A DNA stretch of 64,000 nt from NCBI RefSeq assembly GCF_023218075.1, contig NZ_JALPTB010000026.1, positions 1-64,000 on the forward strand. The letters are read 5' to 3'. The DNA is from Rhodococcus sp. HM1. GTDB lineage: Bacteria; Actinomycetota; Actinomycetes; Mycobacteriales; Mycobacteriaceae. Positions 1 through 8,542 of the stretch are shown piece after piece; position 1 is the stretch's first letter, and every line of letters starts with the position of its first letter. Both the position numbers and the translations under genes were made by a program. The notes below the pieces were generated by a model. The model did not search any database. It was not told the DNA's origin and worked only from the letters and a program-made list of their open reading frames with translations.

Positions 1-96
1 TCGGCGACCATCGCGATCAACGGCACCCGGCACACCTTCCCGCCGCAGGTCGATGCCGACCTGCAGGCCCTGCTCGACCGGATTTCGGGGTCCTGA
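1..96 (+). CDS. C-terminal end of an unidentified protein (partial)
   Basis: An open frame runs in from the left edge and stops at TGA 94-96, giving the last 31 residues (ending ...DRISGS). The piece is too short to assign a family. Its stop lies 2 bp from the end of the convergent small gene at 98-445. It looks like real coding sequence only because the frame is open and ends at a gene junction. Confidence 0.5.
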   Translation, partial: SATIAINGTRHTFPPQVDADLQALLDRISGS

Positions 97-97
97 C

Positions 98-445
98 TCA
101 CGCACTAACGAAATGAGCCAACTCGGGGGTGACTGCTGTGGCCAAGGGCTTCACGAGCACGATCTGACCTACCTGGAGGTCGAGCCAGGCCAAACTGTCC
201 TCCGGCAATTTCAGATCGGCTGCCTGACCATCGCCCAGCATGAGCAAGAGCCAGACGCGATCGGTGTCGGGGCAGTGATAGATATCTTCGATCCATGCCT
301 GCTCGGCGTCCGGGTCGGTTCGGTCGTAGACCAACTCCAGTGGAATCACGGCGGCTGACGCCGACCGCAGCGCGGGCTGCGCATCAGCGCGTCCAAGTGC
401 CGGTTGGAGAGAGTCGCTACGAATGAACTGAAGAGCGGACGACAT
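98..445 (-). CDS. small hypothetical protein (115 aa)
   Basis: A complete ATG-started frame of 115 residues with actinobacterial codon use and balanced acidic/hydrophobic composition. No signal peptide, membrane segment or known motif is visible. It is convergent with the partial gene at the left edge. Function unknown. The absence of a better frame on the other strand supports it being a real, soluble, cytoplasmic protein. Confidence 0.55.
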   Translation of the reverse strand: MSSALQFIRSDSLQPALGRADAQPALRSASAAVIPLELVYDRTDPDAEQAWIEDIYHCPDTDRVWLLLMLGDGQAADLKLPEDSLAWLDLQVGQIVLVKPLATAVTPELAHFVSA

Positions 446-742
446 AGCCGGAACGTTAGCCAGACGAATTTCATGGCAGAAGAATTATCGTCAGGATGAT
501 ATTTAATGCCGCGGCGTGTGGATGGGTGTAGAAATCCGCTCGCTCATTGCCGTCCGATCCATCGGTATCGGGGCCGAGGATTCCGGTGTCGAATCCGACA
601 TATTCCCTGATCAGAGACTCGGATGCCTGGTTCGTCCGTCAGGGAAGGCGGCTCCCTCCACCGAGCGTCGGCCACAGATTCCGATCCATCGCCGATAAGT
701 AGGAGCGCTCGTACCTGACTAAGTAGACCATTTTAGTCTGCT
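446..742. other. intergenic region upstream of the sulfur operon
   Basis: About 300 bp between two divergent genes, noticeably more AT-rich than its surroundings near 475-515. A 60-codon frame at 516-698 has no ribosome binding site or recognisable product and is not called. The right end carries overlapping dyads described separately. The promoters of both flanking genes should lie here, but I cannot fix -35/-10 pairs with confidence. Confidence 0.5.
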
Positions 743-748
743 ATGGTC
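722..748. promoter_or_regulatory. overlapping dyads at the start of the sulfur operon
   Basis: Two inverted repeats overlap here. AGTAGAC (722-728) faces GTCTGCT (736-742) with one mismatch, and GACCAT (726-731) faces ATGGTC (743-748) perfectly. The second dyad includes the proposed ATG at 743, so a bound regulator would cover the translation start. This is a candidate operator; the cognate regulator is not in the window. Confidence 0.4.
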
Positions 749-1984
749 CGGGACGTGACTTCGCTGACCATTTCCACCCCTCCCCTGCTCGCAGACGCGC
801 AAGCGGCACTCGCCGCTGCCGACGAGTTTGCGGACCGCATCCGCCCGGGTTCGATCGAGCGTGACCGACTGAAGACGAAGCCGCTGGCCGAACTCGCCGA
901 CCTCGCCTCGACCGGGCTGCTCAGCATCTGGATCCCCCGAGAGTACGGCGGCTCCGGCCTCGACTTCGTGACTGTGATCGATGTGTTCCGCCGCATCGCC
1001 GTCGCCGATCCGGCTGTCGCTCAGCTCGTTCTCGCCCACTTCGTGCTTCTCGAATGCGCCCGCACCGACGCGGACGAGCCGACACGTCGGTTCATCTACG
1101 ACACGGTGCTCGCCGGCGCGCACCTCGGTAACGCATCTGCCGAGCGCGGCACCAAGAACGGCTGGAACCGCAACACGCGCGCCGAGCGCGACGACGCCCG
1201 TGGCGGGTGGGTCGTCACCGGCCAGAAGTACTACGCAACAGGCGCCCTCGGCGCCGGGCTCATCAGCGTCGACGCCAAGTACGGCGACCGAGGCGGACTC
1301 CTCGGTTTCGTCACACCCGATTCCGATGGGCTCACGCTCGACCTCGACCAATGGTCGTCGTTCGGTCAGCGCACCACTTTCAGCGGCGCGGTGACGTTCG
1401 ATGCCGTGTTCATCCCGGACGGCAGGGCGATCGACTACGGAGAAGCTCCGGAAAACCCGAAAAGCCCTGCCGCGTCGGTGATCACGCCTCTCGATCAGGC
1501 ACTCCATGTTGCGATCGACGTGGGAATCGCCCGTGCCGCACTCGAGGACGGAGCCGGTTTCGTACGCAGCAAGACCCGTCCCTGGGTCGAGTGGAACGAC
1601 GCACCGGCCTCGGAGGAGCCGCATATCCAGCGCCGTTTCGGTGAACTCACGACGCGCCTGCATGCGCTCGAGGCGCTGCTCGAGAGGGCGGCCGGCGCCG
1701 TCCAGACTGCGGTCGAGGAGACTCCGCTCACCCACGAGACTGCGACCGCCGCATCGTTTGCCGTTGCCGAGGCCAAGGCGCTCGCGCAGGAATTCGGTCC
1801 GGAAATCGCTACCGGCGTCCTGGAACTGGCCGGCACAAGTTCGACCGACGAGAAGTACGGCCTGGACCGGCACTGGCGAAACGTTCGTGTTCACTCACTG
1901 CACGACCCCGCGCGCTGGAAGTACGTACACATCGGCAACCACACGCTCAACGGCACCCTGCCTCCCGCCGGCGTACTGATCTGA
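743..1984 (+). CDS. SfnB/DszC-like acyl-CoA-dehydrogenase-fold flavoprotein
   Basis: 413 residues, the usual length for the acyl-CoA dehydrogenase fold. It has the N-terminal helical domain (IPREYGGSGLD around residue 75), a middle beta domain (GQKYYATGALGAG near 160) and a C-terminal helical domain ending in RNVRVHSLHDPARWK. The R-x-H-S/T-L-H-D-P ending is typical of the SfnB/DszC branch, which uses reduced flavin in sulfur-compound oxidation rather than dehydrogenating acyl-CoA. It is followed 8 bp later by ssuD and resembles the third gene of the run (3104-4342), so a role in releasing sulfur from organosulfur compounds is likely. The exact substrate is unknown. Confidence 0.82.
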   Translation: MVRDVTSLTISTPPLLADAQAALAAADEFADRIRPGSIERDRLKTKPLAELADLASTGLLSIWIPREYGGSGLDFVTVIDVFRRIAVADPAVAQLVLAHFVLLECARTDADEPTRRFIYDTVLAGAHLGNASAERGTKNGWNRNTRAERDDARGGWVVTGQKYYATGALGAGLISVDAKYGDRGGLLGFVTPDSDGLTLDLDQWSSFGQRTTFSGAVTFDAVFIPDGRAIDYGEAPENPKSPAASVITPLDQALHVAIDVGIARAALEDGAGFVRSKTRPWVEWNDAPASEEPHIQRRFGELTTRLHALEALLERAAGAVQTAVEETPLTHETATAASFAVAEAKALAQEFGPEIATGVLELAGTSSTDEKYGLDRHWRNVRVHSLHDPARWKYVHIGNHTLNGTLPPAGVLI

Positions 1985-1992
1985 GTCACCTG

Positions 1993-3096
1993 ATGTCCAT
2001 CAAGTTGCACTGGTACCTCCCCACCAACGGCGACGGTCGCACGCCGCACGAGTCCGGAACCACCGTCGCGGTCGGCGGCAACCTGGAGTTGGGCCGCACA
2101 CGAAAACCGGACCTCGAGTACCTTTCCGCAGTTGCCGGCGCGGCCGAAGCGAACGGCTTCGATGCGGTCCTGACACCGACGGGCACCTACTGCGAAGACG
2201 CGTGGATCAGCACTGCGGCGCTCAGCCAGATCCACCGCCGGCTCCGATATCTCGTCGCGTTCAGGCCCGGAACGATCAGTCCGGCGCTGGCCGCTCGGCA
2301 AGCTGCCACCTTTCAACGCCACAGCAACGGACGGTTGTTGATCAACATCGTCACCGGTGGCAGCGATGTCGAGCAACGGCGGTTCGGGGACCCGCTGGAC
2401 AAGGACGGCCGCTACGCCCGCTGCGACGAGTTTCTGACAATCTTCAAAGGGGTATGGGACAGTCCAGGTTTCGACTTTCGCGGGGATCACCTCTGGGTGG
2501 AAGGCGGGACGATACCCACCCCGACGACGCGACCGGAGATCTACTTCGGCGGCTCATCCGATGCTGCACTTCGGGTTGCGGCAAAGCACGCGGACGTGTA
2601 CCTGACTTGGGGAGAACCCCCCACGAAGTACCTCGCGGACCACCTCGACACCGTCAGAGAGTTGGCCGCCGCTGCGGGGCGGTCGGTGAGATTCGGAATC
2701 CGCTTCCACGTGGTGGGTCGTGAGACCAGCGCTGAGGCTTGGCAGGCGGCAGACGCACTGCTGGCCGACGTCGACGCGGAGACGATCGCGCACCAGCAAC
2801 GCGCACAAGCACAGTCGAGTGCGGTCGGGCTCCAGCGAATGCGCGCTCTGCATCAGGGGGACCGCGACAATCTCGAGATCTACCCCAACGTCTGGGCGGG
2901 AATCGGACTCGTCCGACCGGGTGCCGGAACGGCGCTCGTCGGGAGCTACGCAGAGGTCGCGTCCCGCCTCGCCGAGTACCACCGGAAACTGGGGATCGAC
3001 GAGTTCATCTTGTCCGGATATCCGTGCGACGAAGAAGCATTTCATGTCGGCGAGGGGATCGTCCCCGAGCTCCGCAAACTCGGCCTGGTGGAGTAG
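1993..3096 (+). CDS. ssuD: FMNH2-dependent alkanesulfonate monooxygenase SsuD
   Basis: 367 residues of the bacterial luciferase-like TIM-barrel family. Diagnostic SsuD blocks are present: the WYLPTNGDGR start, PTGTYCEDAW, FRPGTISPALAARQAAT, the NIVTGG segment, YFGGSSDAA, YLTWGEPP, GIRFHVVGRET and GLVRPGAGTALVGS. SsuD cleaves C1-C14 alkanesulfonates to aldehyde plus sulfite with FMNH2 and O2. The expected flavin reductase SsuE is not nearby, so reduced flavin must come from elsewhere. It lies between two SfnB-like flavoproteins with short gaps, which indicates one transcript, presumably induced by sulfate limitation. Confidence 0.9.
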   Translation: MSIKLHWYLPTNGDGRTPHESGTTVAVGGNLELGRTRKPDLEYLSAVAGAAEANGFDAVLTPTGTYCEDAWISTAALSQIHRRLRYLVAFRPGTISPALAARQAATFQRHSNGRLLINIVTGGSDVEQRRFGDPLDKDGRYARCDEFLTIFKGVWDSPGFDFRGDHLWVEGGTIPTPTTRPEIYFGGSSDAALRVAAKHADVYLTWGEPPTKYLADHLDTVRELAAAAGRSVRFGIRFHVVGRETSAEAWQAADALLADVDAETIAHQQRAQAQSSAVGLQRMRALHQGDRDNLEIYPNVWAGIGLVRPGAGTALVGSYAEVASRLAEYHRKLGIDEFILSGYPCDEEAFHVGEGIVPELRKLGLVE

Positions 3097-3103
3097 TGAA
3101 GCG

Positions 3104-4342
3104 ATGAGTTCTGCATACGTAGACGACAAGCCGCCGGTTCTCGACCGAGACGGCTCAGCGGCGGTGTTGCGCGGAGACGCAGATGTACTCGACGTTGCCC
3201 GGGAACTGGCCGACGAGCTGCGATCATCAGCTTCCGAACGTGACCGCGCCGGCAGGTACCCCGCAGCAGCACTCGAGCAAGTGGCGTCCAGCGGCCTACT
3301 CGCTGCTGGAATACCTGTCGAGTGGGGCGGCGCCGGTGCAGGAGCCGGCGCTGTGATCGAGGTGATCCGGCTGTTGGCAACCGCCGATGCGTCCGTCGCG
3401 CAGACACTGCAGCCGCACTTCCAATTGGTCGACGCGGTGCTCCTCGACGGTGGAACAGAGTTGCAGTCGGTGCTCCTCCCTGATGTCGTCGCCGGCGGCC
3501 GCGTAGGAAACGCTATCGCGGAGCGTGGCGCAGCCGACGGCGCACAGCATTCGACACTGTTCCGTCAAACCGACGAGGGCACTTGGGAACTGGATGGAAG
3601 CAAGTACTACTGCACCGGCGCACCAGGATCGAGCTGGCTGGGGGTCGCGGTACGCGGCAGTGACGACACAATGTCGCTCGGGTTCACGAGGACCGAGCGA
3701 GACGGGATCACCGTGACCGACGACTGGGCGGGCATGGGGCAGCGGTCGACAGGCAGTGGCACTGTCACCTTCGCCGCGGTTCGCGTACCCGACACACACG
3801 TGATCCGTCCCTGGGCCGGGGCCGAGTCCCGCCGCGCGACCCACTACGTGGGTCGCCTGTTACACGCAGCGATCGACATCGGAACTGCAGAGGGTGCCCT
3901 GGCCGACGGACTGCGGTTCCTTGCAGAGCGTGCTCGACCGGCGCCCGGACGGGGCTTCCGGCACGCCGGCGACGATCCGCTCGTCCAGCGCTCGGTCGGC
4001 GCGGCAACGGCCCGCGTCCATGCGGGAAGGGCATTGCTCGCACACGCAGCATCACTGCTCGAATACGCGGTTCGAACCGAAAAGAATGTCGACATGCAGG
4101 CGGCGGTGGTCGCTGCAGAACAGGTCAAAGGCTTGGCGGCAGAACTCGCTGTCGAGATCTCCAGCGAGGTCTTCGCATGGTGTGGTGGCAGCGCCGCGGA
4201 CGAACGACTCAATCTGAACCGCTACTGGCGTGACGCCCGCACTCACACGCTGCACGATCCCGCCCAGTGGGCGTACGCCACCGCCGGAGCCGAAGTCGTT
4301 TCCGCGATCGGGAGCGGCACTCTTCCCGACTTCGTGTTCTGA
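3104..4342 (+). CDS. second SfnB/DszC-like flavoprotein
   Basis: 412 residues starting at ATG 3104, 7 bp after the ssuD stop. The frame is open much further upstream, but that part overlaps ssuD in another frame and is spurious. It shares with the gene at 743 the pattern ASSGLLAAGIPVEWGG, NAIAERGAADG, GSKYYCTGAPGSSW and the ending RDARTHTLHDPAQW. Known members of this family (SfnB, DszC) act in sulfur acquisition with reduced flavin. Two diverged paralogues around ssuD suggest either different substrates or sequential oxidation steps; the sequence does not decide between these. Confidence 0.82.
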   Translation: MSSAYVDDKPPVLDRDGSAAVLRGDADVLDVARELADELRSSASERDRAGRYPAAALEQVASSGLLAAGIPVEWGGAGAGAGAVIEVIRLLATADASVAQTLQPHFQLVDAVLLDGGTELQSVLLPDVVAGGRVGNAIAERGAADGAQHSTLFRQTDEGTWELDGSKYYCTGAPGSSWLGVAVRGSDDTMSLGFTRTERDGITVTDDWAGMGQRSTGSGTVTFAAVRVPDTHVIRPWAGAESRRATHYVGRLLHAAIDIGTAEGALADGLRFLAERARPAPGRGFRHAGDDPLVQRSVGAATARVHAGRALLAHAASLLEYAVRTEKNVDMQAAVVAAEQVKGLAAELAVEISSEVFAWCGGSAADERLNLNRYWRDARTHTLHDPAQWAYATAGAEVVSAIGSGTLPDFVF

Positions 4343-4448
4343 AGGTGTCTCGTGTGAGCCGGCCAGGACACGACGCCGGTTACGACAGCACGAACAACCC
4401 ACTGCACGAAGCGAACAGACCGAGAAACCCTACAAAGCCGGATAGGAC

Positions 4449-5261
4449 ATGTCAGAAGCGCACACATCGGCCATCGGACCGAATCACCTTGTGCCTGTGG
4501 ACTCCTCACCGGGCGCCGTAGTGCTCCGAGGCGTCGGCAAGAAGTTCACCGACGATTACGCGGTCACCGACGTGTCGCTCACGGTGGCACGGGGTGAGGT
4601 TCTGGCGATCATCGGCCCCAGCGGAGCCGGCAAGAGCAGTCTGTTGCGCTGCATCAACCTGCTCGACGCACCGACCGCCGGAGAGATCGTGGTCGACGGA
4701 ATCCAGGTACGTGGTGCCGACGGAACGACCGTGGCAGGCAAGGAACTCGCCGAGCTACGTCGCCGCGTCGGGATGGTGTTCCAGTCGTTCAATCTGTTCC
4801 CGCACCTCAGCGTGCTGCAGAACGTCTCACTCGCCCAGACTCGTGTGCTCGGACGCTCCAAAGCGGAAGCGAACGCCCGCTCACTCGACCTGCTCGAACG
4901 CGTCGGACTCGCCGACAAGGCGGCGCAGCATCCGACACGGTTGTCCGGTGGCCAGCAGCAGCGCGTCGCGATTGCCCGCGCGCTGGCACTCGACCCCTCG
5001 GTCATGTTGTTCGACGAGCCGACTTCGGCGCTCGATCCCGAACTGGGCCTGGAGGTGCTCGCGGTCATGCGGGAACTCGCCGACGAGGGGATGACGATGC
5101 TGATCGTCTCCCACGAACTGCACTTCGCGGAAGAGGTTTCCGATCGTATCCTCGTGATGGCCGATGGCCGGGCGATCGAGTCCGGACCGCCGGAACAGGT
5201 GCTCAGGAATCCGACTCATGCACGGACACAACAGTTCCTAGGGGCACTCCATGAGCGATAG
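4449..5261 (+). CDS. polar amino acid-type ABC importer, ATP-binding subunit
   Basis: 270 residues with a complete nucleotide-binding domain: Walker A GPSGAGKSS, Q-loop VFQSFNLFPHL, signature LSGGQQQRVAIARA, Walker B VMLFDEPTSALDPE and the switch histidine in IVSHELHFAEEV. This is the GlnQ/HisP branch that energises uptake of polar amino acids. It begins a four-gene importer (ATPase, two permeases, binding protein) and overlaps the next gene by 11 bp. A purine-rich ribosome site (GGATAGGA) precedes the ATG. Its position after ssuD suggests an organosulfur or sulfur amino acid ligand, which is inference. Confidence 0.88.
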   Translation: MSEAHTSAIGPNHLVPVDSSPGAVVLRGVGKKFTDDYAVTDVSLTVARGEVLAIIGPSGAGKSSLLRCINLLDAPTAGEIVVDGIQVRGADGTTVAGKELAELRRRVGMVFQSFNLFPHLSVLQNVSLAQTRVLGRSKAEANARSLDLLERVGLADKAAQHPTRLSGGQQQRVAIARALALDPSVMLFDEPTSALDPELGLEVLAVMRELADEGMTMLIVSHELHFAEEVSDRILVMADGRAIESGPPEQVLRNPTHARTQQFLGALHER

Positions 5262-5910
5262 CAATGGTTGGGACCAGTTCGGGGACCTCGTCGGAGGAAT
5301 CCCTCTCACCCTCGAACTCACGGTCGCATCGTTCGCGATCGGCGCCGTAGTCGGCGTCCCTCTGGTGTTGGCGCGTCGTTCGCAGTTCCGTCTGACGCGT
5401 GGACTCGCCGTCATGATCATCGACCTTGCCCGTGGAATTCCGATGATCACCTGGCTGTTCCTCATCTACTTCGCACTTCCTCAAGCCGGAATCCGCTTCT
5501 CCCAGTTCGCCGCAGCGGTTCTCGGGCTCGGGCTCCTCACTGCGGCGATGATGGCCGAGATCTACCGCGCCGGGATCGCGGCGGTCCCGAAAGGCCAGTG
5601 GGAAGCCGGACGGACGCTCGGGCTGTCGGAGCGACGCCTGTTCCTCGACGTTGCTGTGCCGCAGGCGGCTAGAGTCGCGATTCCGCCGACGGCCACTCTG
5701 CTGATCGGCCTGCTCAAGGACACCGCGATTGCATCGACCCTCGGCGTCGCCGAGATCACCTACCGCGCCCAGATCGCTGCGCAGAACACGTACAAAGGGC
5801 TGACGATCTTCGCCTTGGCCGCCGGGCTGTACATAGTCCTCAGCCTCCCCGTCGCCGCTCTCTCACGGTGGCTCGACCGATGGTTGCATCAGAAATGGAC
5901 AGTAGCGTGA
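5251..5910 (+). CDS. amino acid ABC importer permease 1
   Basis: 219 residues with several membrane segments. It carries the His/Glu/Gln-family permease start (GGIPLTLELTVASFAIGAVVGVPL), the RGIPMITWLFLIYF segment, and the cytoplasmic EAA loop around EIYRAGIAAVPKGQWEAGRTLG that docks on the ATPase. Its start overlaps the ATPase gene by 11 bp, and its TGA overlaps the ATG of the second permease, so the three are translationally coupled. Two different permeases imply a heterodimeric channel. Confidence 0.87.
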   Translation: MSDSNGWDQFGDLVGGIPLTLELTVASFAIGAVVGVPLVLARRSQFRLTRGLAVMIIDLARGIPMITWLFLIYFALPQAGIRFSQFAAAVLGLGLLTAAMMAEIYRAGIAAVPKGQWEAGRTLGLSERRLFLDVAVPQAARVAIPPTATLLIGLLKDTAIASTLGVAEITYRAQIAAQNTYKGLTIFALAAGLYIVLSLPVAALSRWLDRWLHQKWTVA

Positions 5911-6581
5911 TGGGCGGCGGTCTGCTACACGACTGGGCTCAGCAAATCGGCCCGTTGGCGCAAGGACTTTGGGTGAGCGCCCGGTTGGCAGTCGTAGGGC
6001 TGGCGGTCGGTCTGCCGCTGGGCCTGTTGCTCGCGATCGGTGTCGGCAGCAAGGGCCGGTCGCTGCGGTGGGCCTGCGTCGGAATCGTCGAGATCGCACG
6101 AGGCACCCCGATGCTGGTCGTACTCCAACTCGTCTACTTCGGGCTGCCGCAGGTGAACATCACGTTCAGCAGTTTCGTGGCCGCGGTGGTGAGCATTGCC
6201 GTGATCACCGCTGCCTACACCAGCGAGATCTTCCGTTCCGGACTCGCGGCCGTGCCGCACGGGCAGCAAGATGCAGCGCGTGCCCTCGGGCTACGAACAG
6301 CGGATCGTCTCCGATACGTCATCGTTCCTCAGGGCATCAGGATCGCGATCCCGCCGCTGTTGAATTTCGCGATCTTGATCTTCCAAGGCACGTCCCTGGC
6401 GTTCACGATCGCGGTGCCGGAACTGATGGCCCAGGCCTACGGAATCGGGGCCAGCACCTTCCTGTACATGCAGGTGCTCAGCCTCGCCGGACTCATGTAC
6501 GCCGCAATCACCCTGCCGAGCGCGGCGGGTGTCCGTCTACTCGAAAAGCGGCTCGGGCGTCACGTGGCGGCCGCCGCCTGA
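5910..6581 (+). CDS. amino acid ABC importer permease 2
   Basis: 223 residues from ATG 5910, which shares its A with the preceding TGA. The frame is open further upstream, but this start fits the coupling. It has the same architecture as permease 1: membrane helices, ARGTPMLVVLQLVYFGLPQ and the EAA loop EIFRSGLAAVPHGQQDAARALG. Similarity between the two permeases is limited to the family core, as expected for a heterodimer. Inner membrane; partner of the ATPase at 4449 and the lipoprotein at 6652. Confidence 0.87.
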   Translation: MGGGLLHDWAQQIGPLAQGLWVSARLAVVGLAVGLPLGLLLAIGVGSKGRSLRWACVGIVEIARGTPMLVVLQLVYFGLPQVNITFSSFVAAVVSIAVITAAYTSEIFRSGLAAVPHGQQDAARALGLRTADRLRYVIVPQGIRIAIPPLLNFAILIFQGTSLAFTIAVPELMAQAYGIGASTFLYMQVLSLAGLMYAAITLPSAAGVRLLEKRLGRHVAAAA

Positions 6582-6651
6582 CGCCATCCATGGCGCCGCT
6601 CCAGGAACACCTTTTCCACTGTCCAACGCTCCACCAGTAAGGATCACGAGA

Positions 6652-7521
6652 ATGAAGCCCGCAAAACTCAGCGCCGTCGCCCTCGCAGCGGTGATGGCAG
6701 CCGTGACACTCGGGGCCTGCGGCTCCGGCGACTCGGCCTCGACGGCCGGCGCCGGTGCGGCGGAGTGCACTCCGCGACATCAGTTCAGCACCGTCAGCGA
6801 GGGCGAGCTGACCGTTGCCCTCGCCCCCTACGAGCCGGCGGCCTATACCGACAGCTCCGGCAATCTCGTGGGCATCGAGGGCGAATTGCTGCGGCAGATC
6901 GCCGAGTGGGAGTGCCTGGAAATCAAGGTGCTTCCCCTCGGCTCCTACGCTGCCACCATCCCGGCGGTGCAGTCCGGCCGCGCCGACATCACGGTCGGCG
7001 ACATCTACCGTACGGCCGAGCGCGCAGCGGTCACGACCCTGACCGATCCGATCTACAAGGACGCACTCGAGATCGTTTCCAAGGGAGGCACGGTGACCTC
7101 GATCCAGCAGCTGGTCAGCGACAACCTCCGCCTCGGCGGTTCCACCGGAGGACTCTGGGACGACGATTTCCAGAAGTTGCTCGGCGACAATTTCAAGCTG
7201 TACCAAACATTCCAGGATGCGGTTCAGGATCTGCAGGCCGGGCGGCTCGACGCGGTGGTGATGAGCAGTCTCGGGTACAACGCGTTGACCGAGGGTGTTT
7301 CCGGAGTCGCCGGCGTCATGCCGCCCGCCGATTCTCGGGTCACGGCCTCGACGGCACCGGGACAGGCGACGTGGCCGACCAACAACAGCACCCCTGAGCT
7401 CACCACCGCTCTGAACGCCGACATCAGCGAGCTTCGTTCCAGCGGAGCAATTACGGAAGCGCTCGAAAAGTACGACTTGGATCCGGAACTCGCCGATCCC
7501 GGTGAGCCCAACCTCCTGTAG
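6652..7521 (+). CDS. ABC importer substrate-binding lipoprotein
   Basis: 289 residues from ATG 6652, preceded by AAGGATC. A signal peptide ends in the lipobox LGAC, so Cys-23 should be lipidated and the protein anchored outside the membrane. The body is a type II periplasmic-binding fold of the amino acid class (LTVALAPYEPAAYTDSSGNLVGIEGELLRQIAEW, the family signature stretch). It completes the importer and is followed by a strong hairpin. The ligand is unknown; next to ssuD it may bind a sulfonate-bearing or sulfur amino acid. Confidence 0.85.
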   Translation: MKPAKLSAVALAAVMAAVTLGACGSGDSASTAGAGAAECTPRHQFSTVSEGELTVALAPYEPAAYTDSSGNLVGIEGELLRQIAEWECLEIKVLPLGSYAATIPAVQSGRADITVGDIYRTAERAAVTTLTDPIYKDALEIVSKGGTVTSIQQLVSDNLRLGGSTGGLWDDDFQKLLGDNFKLYQTFQDAVQDLQAGRLDAVVMSSLGYNALTEGVSGVAGVMPPADSRVTASTAPGQATWPTNNSTPELTTALNADISELRSSGAITEALEKYDLDPELADPGEPNLL

Positions 7522-7543
7522 TCACGGCTGAATCGGGACGGAT

Positions 7544-7582
7544 ACCCGTTGGGGTTGTGAGATCGTCACGACCCCAACGGGT
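7544..7582. terminator. strong hairpin terminator between convergent genes
   Basis: A 17-bp arm (7544-7560, beginning ACCCGTTGGGG) and its complement (7566-7582) are identical except for one base, around a 5-nt loop. No T-run follows, which is common in high-GC actinobacteria. It sits between the end of the sulfur operon and the end of the convergent methyltransferase gene and can serve both. Confidence 0.85.
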
Positions 7583-7632
7583 CTGCCCGCTGTGATTTCT
7601 GTGCCCTCTACACCGAGCTCAGAGCATCGGCG

Positions 7633-8442
7633 CTACCCGCTTATGCGGCACAGGATCTCGCTGTGGAGCAGCGCAAACCAACCGTCGTTGTCGGCAGCCC
7701 AGGTACGCCAGCCGTCCGAGATACGTGCGAGGTCGTCGCCGGTTGCGAGACCCAGTTCGACGGCCCGGTCGGCGTAGTTCGACTTCAGAACCCGGTCGGC
7801 CCACGACCCGCCCCACCACTCGCGGTCCTCGTCGGACGAGAAACACCACGTACTCGCGGTGGTGACCGCATCGTCCAGGCCGGCGGCGTGCGCCCAGGCC
7901 CGCAGACGCCGCCCCGCGTCGGGTTCGCCACCGTTCGCGCGGGCGATGTCGTGGTAGAGCGACAGCCACCGGTCGAGTTCGGGATTCTCCGGGTACCAGG
8001 TGAAGGTGCCGTAGTCGGCGTCACGGGCGGCGACGATGCCGCCCGGCTTGCAGACCCGAGCCATCTCGCGCAGCGCCTGCACGGGGTCGCCGACGTGTTG
8101 CAGGACCTGGTGGGCGTGGACGACATCGAAGGTGTCGTCGGGGAAGTCGAGTGTGTGGATGTCGGAGACGACCGTCTCGGCATTGGTGATCCCGCGCCGG
8201 GTGAACTCCTTTCGAGCGAGATCGAGGGCCTCGTCGTTCATTTCGACGGCGGTGACCTCGGCGACCAACCCGGCGAAGTCTGCGGTGATCGTCCCGGGAC
8301 CGCATCCGACGTCGAGGAGAGTCATGTCCGGCCGCAGGTGCGGCAGCAGATACGCGGCGGAGTTCTCGGCCGTGCGCCAGCGATGACCGCGCAGCACCGA
8401 CTCGTCGTGACCGTGTGTGTAGACGACCTCTTCGTTGCCCAT
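7633..8442 (-). CDS. SAM-dependent methyltransferase (class I)
   Basis: 269 residues with a class I methyltransferase domain: motif I LLDVGCGPGTITADFA around residue 40, acidic motif II VTAVEMNDEAL, and FDVVHAHQVLQHVGDPVQALREMARVCKPGG, the UbiE/methyltransf-11 pattern. The substrate cannot be inferred. It is a single gene on the minus strand, with its own upstream region (8443-8542) and the hairpin at 7544-7582 downstream. Confidence 0.82.
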   Translation of the reverse strand: MGNEEVVYTHGHDESVLRGHRWRTAENSAAYLLPHLRPDMTLLDVGCGPGTITADFAGLVAEVTAVEMNDEALDLARKEFTRRGITNAETVVSDIHTLDFPDDTFDVVHAHQVLQHVGDPVQALREMARVCKPGGIVAARDADYGTFTWYPENPELDRWLSLYHDIARANGGEPDAGRRLRAWAHAAGLDDAVTTASTWCFSSDEDREWWGGSWADRVLKSNYADRAVELGLATGDDLARISDGWRTWAADNDGWFALLHSEILCRISG

Positions 8443-8542
8443 GCCTCGAGCTTAGGCGACCTGCCCAATAAGTGGGAAACCAATCCTAAATCATGAGAAC
8501 GCCGACGCACGCTCCGTGAAACGCACCAGGCGATGCCGCGCA

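Noticed and set aside
516-698. A 60-codon frame upstream of the sulfur operon
   Set aside because: No ribosome site, no recognisable motif, atypical composition.
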